Below are positions 53,991 through 64,000 of a stretch of 64,000 bases of DNA, piece by piece. The stretch spans positions 38,584,900-38,648,899 of the forward strand of contig CM057149.1 of assembly GCA_029964075.1 (NCBI GenBank), given 5' to 3'. Numbering within the stretch: the stretch's first letter is position 1; every line of letters begins with the position of its first letter. The notes beneath the pieces were generated by a model. It did no database searches, was not told the DNA's origin, and was given only the letters and a program-made list of their open reading frames with translations. This DNA comes from Patiria pectinifera. Taxonomy: Eukaryota > Echinodermata > Asteroidea > Valvatida > Asterinidae. A program made the position numbers and the translations under genes.

Positions 53991-55553
53991 TGTGAGGAAC
54001 ACATTTTTCATGTTCATGGGCCATATTTTAACTTATGCTTGGTACCCTGTCTTTTCAATAAGCGTTGTAGTTATATACACCACAGCCGGGCCGCGCCGGG
54101 TATGGGGAGCGCGCTCTGTTTTCGGATTTCGTTTTGGCTTTGGTCTAACGGCTTGTTTGGAAGGCTTTGATTGTTAGGTGAGACACTAGCTGGTTGTGTG
54201 TCTAGGTTCGGGACTCAGCTGTTTTAGGTGTTGAGTGCCGGGTGTCTGGAGATAGCGGGCTAGGGCGTAGCTGCGACAGCGGGCAAGGAAGTAGGTGAAT
54301 TCCTTCCTCCATGCTTGTACTCTGCTTATGTGTAATTGCTTAGGCGCGTGCGATTTGTGTACAAAGTCTGTGTAGCTAGCTGTACTGGGGTTGCGCTGGT
54401 ATGTGTAGCTGAATTCTGGCTTACACACACGGCGTAGCGGGTACCCTGCTATAGGACTGTATAGCGGCTGTTGTGTGCTGTGACGCGCTGTGTACGTTAT
54501 CTTGCAAACTTCCTTTGTTGTCTAGTGCTTATTGCTGTGTGCGTTGTTGCATAGGCGAGAATTAGCGGGCTATCTCCAGTTACTAGAGACCCTGTTAATA
54601 ATACCATGGAGCTTAATGTACCTGATTATTGTTGAATAAATAATGATTATTGTTGTTTGAGATTACCGACAATTCTGCTTCCGGTGTTTATGTTTACACT
54701 TTTACAGGTTTATTGTGCAATTAATTAACACTAACGCTAACACTAAACAGAGATAAATAATCAACACTCATTCATAATCGGGCGGTAGATTTCCACCAAA
54801 ACGGACCTGCACCCTTAGCCTTGAAGGTCGCTCTGAGTGATCTCTCGTCTAGGCATGCTAGGGAAGAGCCTTGGTTTGGGAAGATTGTCTTCACCCCAAT
54901 AGGAGTCAGACTTATCCTAACACTAACAGACTTAGGTTGGCCCGGGGGGTTCCCACCACAAGAGTTTAAGACATTATCTGGAGTCAACTTTATGTGGAGG
55001 TTTATTTAATTTTGTTACAGAGGGCTATTAGTTTTGTGTTCTGAAGACCTGCAAAATGAACATACAAAAAAGTTAAAATGTGAATTGTTTATAAATGTGT
55101 TTTATCTGGGTACTTATTATTATTTTTTATTTTTTTGGGGGGGGGGGTGTTTTTCATCATAAAACAGTTGAATCCAAATACCTATTAAATAACTTGTTGT
55201 CAAAGTGAACAAACACTTGAAATATTCAAACCTGTTGCCTCTGGAACACTGGACCAGTGCTCTACCCAGATATGTTGTCAGTCTCTCAGTTCAATAATTG
55301 TGTTCAAGGGCGCTAGTCAGAAGCCACAAACTCATTTATGCCATGTTGCCAGAGATCACACAAAGTCACAATGCAAACCACATTAACGACATTGAAAACC
55401 TGTAAAATGGTTGTTGGATATTTAATTAATGGGACTATGGTTCTTAGTAATTGTATGTGACATATTTTCACTCTCTGACATGGTAATTTCACTTGCCATA
55501 TTTCAGCCTTGTTAGTCCAAGACCTGCATCCTTTGTAAGCAAGCAGCGCCAAC
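53991..55553. other. Intergenic region upstream of gene B
   Basis: No gene recognised. 54110-54560 is richer in GC and CpG, with repeated AGCGGGCTA phrases in both orientations. 54780-54990 has an open minus-strand frame of 71 codons with no recognisable domain. A poly-G run lies near 55137. The gene B promoter or noncoding first exon probably lies here but cannot be placed. Confidence 0.4.
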
Positions 55554-56171
55554 ATGGATACAACTGAAGCATCACCGTTTGACTGGTACTGCGGTGCCAA
55601 TGCCACAGAGAATCTTGCCAGTTTCACCTTTGACCTGAACCACACCCTGTACAATGCCTGCTTTGTGGACCTTGTCTACACCTTACCACACCTCATCTTC
55701 ATCTTGCTGGGCATCCTGGTGCTCTTTGTTCTAAGATGCTGCACCAGCATCCGCAAGGAGCAACACCCTTACCTTGTCCAGTTCCCTGGCCACAACATCC
55801 GCTGGGTTCTCAACTTCGTCCTCTTTACTCTAACTGTATGCGAGCTTGGAGAGGGCATCCTAACAGACATTGACGTCTACCAAGACACGTCCACCATCCC
55901 CCGCCTCTACGTCCCCGCCCTCCTCTCCCTAACTGCAGCCCTGTTAACAATGATCTACTACAACCAGATGGAGTTGTGGAGCAGACCGCACATGTCCTGG
56001 CTCCTACTGCTCTACTGGCTGACCGCACTCGGAGTGGAGATAATCCGGTTCCTCAATCTGAACCATGATGAAGATGTCAACAATTCAATCTTCCGATATG
56101 ATCTTAGTATTGCTGCCATGGTCATGTACTTCCTCTATCTGATGCTGGAAGTTTGGGTTATCATATCAAAG
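55554..56171 (+). CDS. ABCC8/9-like: Gene B exon 1: TMD0
   Basis: 206 codons. The region from FTFDLNHTLYNACF to ILVLFVL is nearly identical to gene A even in DNA. After PGHNIRW the two proteins diverge strongly (for example TVCELGEGILTDIDVYQDTS against VLSQIAESLLSELEVQSWEP). ACELGEG-type residues resemble the CEIAEGIL segment of SUR1. Two cysteines and several N-X-S/T sites are conserved at the N-terminus. Confidence 0.92.
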
Positions 56172-59100
56172 GTGAGCAGCTAACAAGTTTCAAAGTGTTA
56201 TTACTCTGCCATGTGTGTGTCCCTTGGCAAGAGACTTAGTCACAACATTCAGTTGTTTCTGCAAATAAACAGGTATACAAAAGTCATAGGCACTGTGAAG
56301 GCAGAGATGGTAATGGTGATTGTTAGCTGTTTGTGCAGAAGTGGAAGCATCAACATATACTGCTAAGGGAGCAGAGATGGTCTAAGGAATGTTTTATGGT
56401 CATGATGAGTAGATGTAATAATGTAAAACTGCCTCAATTCTGGTTAACAACGCTAAATACCTGCTTGATACAAAGAATTAGGAAAATAGTCAGAGGACAG
56501 CAGACTGGATTTTCAGGTCTAGCAAAAAACAAAAATCATGTCTCTCTTAATGTACTTCTCCTATATTGTGTCTTGTCTTTTGGTACAAGATCTGCAAGTG
56601 TTGCTGTGAGGAGGAGGGGTTTCCCGAAGACCTGAAGAAGGAGGACATGTACTATCTACAAGGCTACACCAGCCTGCTGTCCTCAGCGTTCTACTGGTGG
56701 CTCAACTGGATCTTCAAGAAAGGTTTCAAGCAAGCTTTGGAGCTAACTGACCTGGGCAGTCTGTCTGAGGTCCACACCACGCAGTATCAGAGGGATGCCT
56801 TCACTAGGGCACTCGAGAAAGAACAGGTACACATTCTAGCTGCTTACCAGATTGATGTGAAATAACATTTCTTGCATTTTTGCTTATGGATTCTGCACAG
56901 AAGTTACAAAAGGGAGAGTTTGATCAAGAGACGCTTGTATGCATTGCTGACAGCGCCAGAGGCTCATGTCAGAGAATAATGGTCCGTGAGAGTAAAATAA
57001 GAGTAAAAATTCTTTCAGCATGGAGGAATTCTCAAGTTTGTGGAGGGGCGGAGCCCCACCCGTAGGTACGCCTGTTGATATTGGTGCCCCTGCCCGACAA
57101 TTTTCACTTCAGAATTGTTACTCGAGCTAAATCATGGGGTAAACAAGGACCAATCTCATTCTTCTGATCACTCTTTCTTCCCTATAATTTTTTTTCCCAG
57201 GCCCGAGCCAAAGCCAACGAGACATCCCTCAGTCTGTATCGTGTCTACGCCCGAGCCTTTGGCTTCCGTATCATGATTGGTGGCTTCGTCAAGTTTTTCG
57301 GTGACGCAGCCACCTTTGTACCGCCCCTCGCACTCGCGGGAGCCATCAGATACGTCACCACTCTCTACTATCAGCAGGGGGAGGGTAATCTCATCGATCA
57401 GGTGAAATCAAAAGAGTTGGGTAGAAAATGGTTTTTGGAATAACAAGTGAACAGTGGTCTATGTTTATCTTTAGTTTCAGAAGCGTTTGTAGTAAATACT
57501 AGTATCCTGCTTGAGGGAACAATGATGTACCATGGAATATTCTTAAACCATTAGATTCTGAAATTTGATTTGTCTAGCTCATGTCATGTGACCTATTCTA
57601 GATGCGTCCACTTTGAGTGTTAGTATGAAGTTGATTTCATCTTATGAATAAGATCTTTAATTAAGACTGAATGAAGTCTATGTATGAATTTCAGACAAAG
57701 TACGTCTCAGTGACAGATTTCTTGAGCAACGGCTTTGTGTTGATCATCATCATTTTCTGGTCCAACATCATCAAGCTGTTATCGCAGCAAGGCCACTATC
57801 ACATTGTCATCACTGAGTCTGCTCACATCAAGGCATCGCTACAGGTAAAGTACAAAAATGCTAAGCGGGAAAGTGGAGTCCTAAGTCATATCGGCAAAAT
57901 CCTGGTTAGCAAATTTATCTATTGATTAAGGCCACTTTCAGATCGTCATCACCGAGTCTGTTAGCTCACATCAAGGTATCGCTACAGGTAAAGTACAAAA
58001 ATGCTAAGCGGGAAAGTGGAGTCAAAAGTAATAGCAGCAAAATCCTGGTCAGCAAATATATCTGCTGATTAAAGGCCACTATCACATTGCCATCACTGAG
58101 TGTGCTTATATCAAGGCCGTGCCTCAGGTATGGGCTCCGTGGACAAACAAAAGAGGGCGCTTTTTAACGGCTTTTGAGAGCCCTGTGAATATGACACACA
58201 GCGTACTGTGCTGTACTGGTTCGCGTGAAAAGTGCGCACGACCCCCATGTGCCAAAAGCTATTAGCCACAGTGTCTTCACTTGAGCATGATCAGGCGTTG
58301 TCGGCACGTGAATGCATTCAAATTTAACTTGCGATGGTCTCCCAGACTAATCCCCTCCTCCTATAACTTCTTTCGAAATACGTAGCAGATGGACCGGGAA
58401 ACAGTCTAGGTCTTCTCAAACTCTCCTTTTCTGGCCGTTGAAGGGGTACTTTTGCATGGAGCCCATAGTACAAGTGGATTCTAAAACTGCTCAGCAAGAT
58501 TAACCTGTTCAGCAGGAAAATTCAGCTTAGCAAAATTATTCCCCGAGTAAAGCTCAGTTCTGTATTGATTGTGTGCAGTCAGTGACAACTTTTTGCCAAA
58601 CAAACCTATCCAGTAGAAATAAGCAGATTTTCTGATCATCTCAAACGGCAAATATCATGGATCTGCTGCACGGGCACAAAGGAATAAGGGAATAAATATG
58701 TGCTTGCCCGGTTTTAAACAAGTACAGTAAACTCTGGCCAAGTCGACATCGTACAACTCACCGAACGCTCAAGTAGGTCCCAAAAGTCACGATGGTCTCA
58801 TGAAGTCTCTGGTAGGCCATTCATGTAAGTCGGCAGATGTCGGCAATCAGAGTGCCGACTTGGCTGAAATTTACTGTACTTTTAAAAGCGCCTAAGGGCC
58901 TGGTCATTCTGCTTGGGCCATTATCCACGACCATGCCTCTAGTCGGTTTTAAACGTACTTGCTAAATACTGGTCAAGGACATAATCTCCTTATATGGAAA
59001 TTGGCGCATGCGCGGCACGTACTGCATGATGACGTGCAGAACATAGGAATTGTGTTTAAAAATCAGGCGGTGTTTTATCAACAAACCCACGTTCGGGGCT

Positions 59101-62100
59101 CTTTGACCAATATGAATGGGTAAATTGTCTCAGGTATTTATCAATATTTGTTAAAAGATGTAAAAACTGTTGACTGCACAATGAATTCCGCTTGGCAGTC
59201 TTCACAAAGAATGTCAACTTTTCTAAAGATGCACTGCAGTATTACCAGGATGTAGTCTGCCAATGACAGTTCAGACATGTTCATCCTGAATTGCTTGTTG
59301 ATTGCACCAGATTGATTGCTTTCCTATACAGGTTTCCATGCCTCACTTGTTCTGACTTGCAAACTTGTTTGGTAAATTGAATTTCTCGACCGGAGATATA
59401 GCAAAAATCAATGCATTGGTGACCCATGCTCACATAACATGCTGTCTTTTCCATAACCACAGGCGGCAATATACGACAAATCGCTACGTCTCTCCAGCTA
59501 CACGATGACAGGGGGCGATATGACCATGGGCCAGATCACCAATCATATGTCGGTCGACACTTCCAATGTTATGAACTCGACGCAATGGGTCCACTATGTC
59601 TGGTCTGTACCATTTGTGGTATGTTCCATAAGAATTGTTTTTCTTGCAGAAAGATAAAATATCTTTTGCTCTGTCACAATTAACAGAAAAAAGTCCCTAA
59701 GACTCATTTTGTGGAATCAGTCAAAATTGTTGTGATTTGAAAAGATGTAATATTGTCAAATTGTTGTACAGAGATTTATAAATATTTCTCAATTTGGCAG
59801 TTTCTTGTATTATTCCTTAGTAATTCCTGAATGCCTGGGGAATATCATTGAAGAATGTTGCATATATCGTCAACCTTTTGTTTTATCTTTTTCGCTGTCA
59901 GATCATCGGCTACATGGTGATTCTATACTTTGAGCTTGGAGTGGCTGCCCTGATTGGCTGTCTAGTCTTCTTCGTTACCGTACCGATCCAGGTCGTCATA
60001 GCGAGGATGACTGCCAAATACCAGAAAACAATTATGGTAGGTCTCTGAGCAGCTCTTGTGTTTGAATGTGTCCATTGAAAACAATTTTTTGCCCTTCCCT
60101 TTTGACCTTGACAGACTTTGAGAAACTCACAATAAGTCCATATGTGAATTGCTAGTGTAAAGCTGCAGTGTCCAAATTATGTGGCTACGGCTGGACGTAC
60201 ACGGGTCTATGGCAAGTGGCTGCAACGGCTTCCATAGGCGCGTGTGTAATTTCCAGCCGCAGCCAATTAAGTCATTCAGATGTGGCCTTTGGCTGGCAGT
60301 AGCGCAGGGCCTAGTGCCTTTTTAATGCACCTAATAATTGAAGACATGATTTTATGCTAGTCCCAAAATATGCAGGGGACCAGTCATTACCAATAAACAT
60401 CCCATAGCATTTTGGCTGGTAACCTGGGTTTTTTGGGGGCTATAAGCCAAAAAAGAAAAAGATTAAGTACTTAACATCGCCATGGAATTGAGCCCACTAA
60501 CGTCAAGTTTTGGTCAAGTTTAAGGTCCAGAGTTGGGATGTCTTTTTACTTTGGTGATAAAGTAAAACTGGCAACCGGACTAAATTGGAGATGGTGTCCC
60601 AGGAATGAGAATTCTCTCTGAAAGTGACAAATTAAGATCCTCACCTCTAGGTGACTTGGTTGGGGGGGGGGGAGAGGTTGCAAAATTTGGGAAATTTTAC
60701 CAGCCAAAGAAAGGAAAAAACTTTCCATTTCGTATAGATGATCGAGTCATCAATATATATAGTTAGGGGTGAATCTTGTGTTAGGGTTCAATTTCTTCTC
60801 TTGCTACCTCAGGAAAAATCTGACGAGCGTCTGAAGCGAACCAATGAGTTGCTGCAAGGAATTAAGCTGATCAAGCTGTATGGGTGGGAAGACATGTTCT
60901 ATGCCTCGGTCAGCAAAGTACGAGCCTTGGAGATCCTGACCATGATGAAGGCGATGGGCTGGAGAATTCTGCTCAGTAAGCTTGAGAAATATTCATGACT
61001 TATTACGCAAAGAAGTTTGAGCCATTTTACGAGTAAGAACTATTGTTAACGATATTCTGACTATCTTCACTCCAACTCACACAGTTGACTGTAGTAAGAG
61101 TAGTCAAGCCGAATATGCTAGGGACCAGTCTACCGTAGTCAGTCCCATCACTGGTTACAATAGCCACATGCATCATAATGCATAGCAGGGAGCCAGCAGC
61201 CTTATGCAGGCATTATGCTGACCAGACATTGTTTGCATATTGATACGAATGGGATATAAATTATGTCACAAATCAACTACAAGTATATTAAACGTAAGCT
61301 TTTCATACAATGGATTTTTTTTGCGTTGGGGTGATGTAAGTCAATATAAGATTTTTGCCATTCACTCGACCATCGAGCTTATGATATCCCACCTGAGTGA
61401 TTTTGTATCCAATTTTCACTCGGGAGGTAGCACACTAAGTATACAGTGCGTCGATGACAGGGCAAAACCTAATATTAAACTGAGCTTGCTCCACGTGTAC
61501 GGCTAGAAGGAATGATATTGTCCTTTCAAACATCATGTATCACTTTGTTACTTATTTAGGGACTTGACTTTGTGAATAATCCAGTTAGTGTCAACAAAAC
61601 TACCTCGACAAACTCATACGCTGTTGTCTCATGTCTGTCTGTCTGTCACGGTGTCTGTCTGTCATGGTGTCTTTCTGTCTGATGTCTGTGTATCACATTT
61701 TTTGTAAAAGGCCTGAAGAGCATGCCCAAGCACAAAGTGCAAAGGTTAATGGAGAGGCTTGGTGATTGTATGCACATCCTTAAATAGTATGCTCCGATTG
61801 CACTGGCCTCTGAAGTCATGGATTTGTTTGTTTTGTTTGGCAAATTTGTTTCTTTTAGACTTTGAATAGTTATTAGAACATTATCTCTATATAAACACTC
61901 CAAAATGTGTCGCTACTAGGCAAAACGTAACATTCATGATGAGAAATATGGCAAAATACCCTTTAACCGTCGATCATACAAATTTGTACGATATGAATTT
62001 CGCATTATGCATTTTGAAACCTCAGTTACTCAAACATACAAGGGCACACTGATTATTTGTAAGACACACAGCTAGCGGGTGGCACGCAAAATGCGATATC

Positions 62101-64000
62101 CCGCTTGTTTATGTTAATGATAATGTTAATATTACATTTCATAAAAAAAAAATATTATTAAATATTTTTGTTAATTATTTTCATTGGATATTTTTATATC
62201 TTATTATCATACCTTGCATTGTTCTTCAAACAGTAGTTTCATTTTCTTGTTTTGCCGATACAGTGACTGTAACTAATGCCAGCCCTATGATAGTTACACT
62301 TGTGGTGAGTGTCTGGTATTTTTTTTAATGGACTTATATTATGGAAATTCCTTTGAAAGTAATTCTTCAGAAATCCAGGTCAAACAATTTTCTGAAGCTG
62401 ACAGCACACAAAATGTTTGCTTAACAAAAACGGGTCACCGGCCAAACTGTCATGCATTGTGTATTTCTTGTAACTGCGCGGTTGCCAGCTGAATCATTCT
62501 AAGCCTATTCACTGAACAAATTCCCCAAGCAACATTTTTGGTTTGATTTTGGTCTGGTTCCGACCCACTCGTTTCACTATTCTACATCCTTTGACAGTCC
62601 TATGGCCTGTACACCAAACTAACGGGCAAGCCCTTGACGTCGGACGTTGCGTTTGCTGCCCTCGCTGTCTTCAACCAAATGGGGCTACCGCTCATCATCA
62701 TGCCTAACGTCCTTGTCGTGCACATCAACGCCGTTGTCAGCACCAAGCGCCTGAGGGCGTTCTTCGAGGCGCTGGAGATTGAGAAATTGGAATTGGATGA
62801 GGAGGGTACGGAGATGGAAGTTGGCCGAGGACTCGTCAATGAAGAGGTGAGAAAAAAAAGTCTTCAGAAACTGCTCCACTTTTACCCAATGCTTATAGTT
62901 GCTCTTTGTGACAAATTTCTATTGATTCGATGGTTTATTGTTTTTATATCTTAAAGTAATGTACAGTATCGGCTGATTTGAACTCGTCGGATTGAGAATG
63001 AAAATCAAACTCAATGTTAAGGAAATTTCATGGTAAAATTTGCAAAAATTACATATGCTCGACTTTTGCAGAATTGCAGCATGAATACTTGCCATTTATG
63101 TAACCAATTCACATGTGTGTTTTCTTGTGTGATGCATGCCGGTATGATGTATCACAGGTACAACAGGTCTTTCAACCCCTAACAGTCCTGAATCCTCCAA
63201 TTTTAATATGATTTTGCGCACCCCCTAGGGAGTCAGATGTGTAACCCTCAGGTAAAGAATGATAAAATGCCTGACCTTTGTCCCTTGTACTGATTCCCGT
63301 CATCAACAAGTAGTGGTGTAGTCGAGTACATCCAGCGACATAGCTGTGGGGGGGGGGACGCTCCTATGGAAAATTGGTGAAACCCCCAGTCGCCGACGTC
63401 CCCGGAAATTTGGCAGTCGGAGAATGCACAGTCCTATACGTTACCAAGATTAGCAGGATGAACAAGTGCCTATTCCCCCCAACAAACTGTATTTTTGCAG
63501 TTGGCTTTTCATTTTAATGTTCCATGGAAAGCGAATAGTGCCACCTACTGTCTGACATTGACCATGTTTTCCGTTTTGAATAGCACCCCTTAGGAAAATG
63601 GTGTCCATTCCATCCCCCATTCCCCCACTTTTTAATTGTACGGAGGCTGGCTGTTGTGCGGGGAAAAATACAAGTCTGCCTTTCAGCACGGATGAAATTG
63701 GGCACGCCCTCCGCTGTAACCTCCAGGCCCCCCTCTTGCCCCCTAGGATGAGAACCCTGGCTACGCCGCTGAGTACATCACAAGTAATCTCGCAACTTTC
63801 CTACAAATTACAAGGGATGGACAGTAACAAAGGAATGTTCTTTTCCCAGTTCATTGGAATAGTTTGTGACTTAACTAGGGACTAGATGACTTGTGATAGA
63901 CTTGGGATGGCTCAAACACACCATTGTCTTCATCATGTGTCAATGTTGCAATGTTCTCTCATATGTTATTTTCTGGTGCAGGTTGCCATGCGATGGAGAG
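55554..64000 (+). CDS. ABCC8/9-like: Gene B: second SUR-type ABC transporter (ABCC8/9-like), 5' part
   Basis: Tandem paralogue of gene A in the same orientation. Exons: 55554-56171, 56590-56826, 57201-57401, 57695-57844, 59463-59618, 59902-60036, 60813-60975, 62264-62304, 62598-62846, and 63982 onward, cut by the window edge. That is 650 complete codons plus six more. Every exon matches one of gene A in length and phase, except exon 1 (206 versus 203 codons) and exon 3 (67 versus 69, differing by six bases at its 3' end). The ATG at 55554 is in good context (AACATGG). The frame is open, with all splice sites intact, so it looks functional. NBD1, TMD2 and NBD2 lie to the right of the window. 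Confidence 0.92.
57695..58128 (+). CDS. ABCC8/9-like: Gene B exon 4 and tandem copies of its 3' end
   Basis: The true exon is 57695-57844, ending ASLQ before GTAAAG. The exon end plus the start of the intron is then repeated: an echo of the exon end with its own donor at 57988, and a third echo with a GTATGG donor at 58128, at spacings of 143 and 140 bases. The copies have lost the frame or an acceptor and are probably not used. Confidence 0.75.
58130..58465. mobile_element. ATGGGCTCC MITE, copy 4 (gene B intron 4)
   Basis: The ends ATGGGCTCCGT and GCATGGAGCCCAT are inverted. The interior CAAAAGAGGGCGC, GTACTGGTTCGCG and CTCTCCTTTTCTGGCCGTTG closely matches the copy at 27324. It begins inside the third echo of exon 4. 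Confidence 0.8.
58680..59112. mobile_element. ATTGGTC-ended element, copy 4 (gene B intron 4)
   Basis: The hairpin end GGGAATAAATATGTGCTTG is at the left, CTCCTTATATGG is inside, and the right end is TGTTTTATCAACAAACCCACG then GGGCTCTTTGACCAAT. It is inverted relative to 45835-46440. A block at about 58728-58880 (AGTCGACATCG, CCGACTTGGC) has no match in that copy and may be a nested insertion. Confidence 0.65.
59463..59618 (+). CDS. ABCC8/9-like: Gene B exon 5 (5a type only)
   Basis: 52 codons. It reads AAIYDKSLRLSSYTMTGGDM at the start and YVWSVPFV at the end, so it matches exon 5a of gene A and not 5b. Only about three residues differ from 5a. Confidence 0.92.
59636..59730 (+). pseudogene. 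Probable decayed remnant of exon 5b in gene B
   Basis: TTTTTCTTGCAGAAAG, ATATCTTTTGCTCTGTCA and ACAG align with the sequence between exons 5a and 5b of gene A (TTTTCTTGCAGAAAG, ATATCCTTTGCTCTGTCA, ACAG). What follows (GAAAAAAGTCCCTAAGACTCAT) only loosely recalls the start of 5b (GAGAAGTCTCTGCGACTGTCT) and is out of frame. Confidence 0.5.
61386..61470 (+). mobile_element. SINE body fragment (gene B intron 7)
   Basis: CACCTGAGTGATTTT, TTTCACTCGGGAGGTAGCAC and AAGTATACAGTG match the body of the SINE at 28383-28540. The tRNA-like head is missing. Confidence 0.65.
61629..61690 (+). repeat. GTCTGTCTGTC microsatellite
   Basis: A run of TGTCTGTCTGTC units interrupted by CACGG/CATGG, in gene B intron 7. 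Confidence 0.8.
63770..63910. repeat. CAAGTCCATCA short repeat, gene B intron 9
   Basis: Degenerate ACATCACAAGTAATC and GATGACTTGTGATAGACTTGGG units, about 70 bases or more upstream of exon 10. This is the same place as the repeat at 23690-23760 in gene A. Confidence 0.5.

Noticed and set aside
54772-54987. 71-codon minus-strand frame upstream of gene B
   Set aside because: No recognisable domain and no neighbours that support it. It is probably part of an unidentified repeat.

Overview
The window is nuclear DNA from an animal. The evidence is GT-AG introns, animal-type proteins split over many small exons, tRNA-derived SINEs, many small inverted-repeat (MITE-like) elements and non-LTR retrotransposon fragments. 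The protein types and the repeat-rich, AT-leaning introns suggest a marine invertebrate, plausibly a deuterostome such as an echinoderm. That placement is inference; no single feature proves the taxon.

Layout. (1) 817-6006, minus strand: ORC5, a subunit of the origin recognition complex. Seven coding exons can be placed from the ATG at 6006 down to 817. The exon for the last ~40-50 residues is not in the window, so the gene runs off the left edge. (2) 6007-12429: a spacer between two divergently transcribed genes, filled with MITE-like elements. It has a CpG-richer patch near 10.76-10.93 kb that could hold a promoter. (3) 12430-43294, plus strand: a complete ABCC-type ABC transporter gene of sulfonylurea-receptor type (ABCC8/9-like, 'gene A'). 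It has 31 coding exons, 1,565 codons plus stop, and a TMD0-TMD1-NBD1-TMD2-NBD2 layout. (4) 43295-55553: a repeat-rich intergenic region with reverse-transcriptase fragments, a solo LTR flanked by TATA, and a Harbinger-like element with a second element nested in it. (5) 55554 to the right edge, plus strand: a second, tandem SUR-like paralogue ('gene B'). Nine complete exons and the first 19 bases of exon 10 are present, with the same exon structure as gene A.

The most interesting structure is in gene A. Exon 5, in the first membrane domain, is present twice in tandem (19572-19727 and 19795-19950). Both copies are 156 bases, open, in the same phase and fully spliceable, and only 67 bases separate them. 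They look like mutually exclusive alternative exons that would change one membrane segment of the transporter. Gene B keeps only the first type; just after it lies sequence that looks like a decayed remnant of the second. Other traces of local exon duplication are tandem copies of the end of exon 4 in gene B and a stop-containing echo of exon 30 in gene A. The two paralogues are mosaic: some stretches are almost identical in DNA, while the second half of TMD0 (the domain that contacts Kir6 channels in vertebrate SURs) has diverged strongly.

All exon boundaries were set by eye from reading frame, GT-AG sites, phase continuity and remembered family similarity. Nothing was checked against transcripts or databases.
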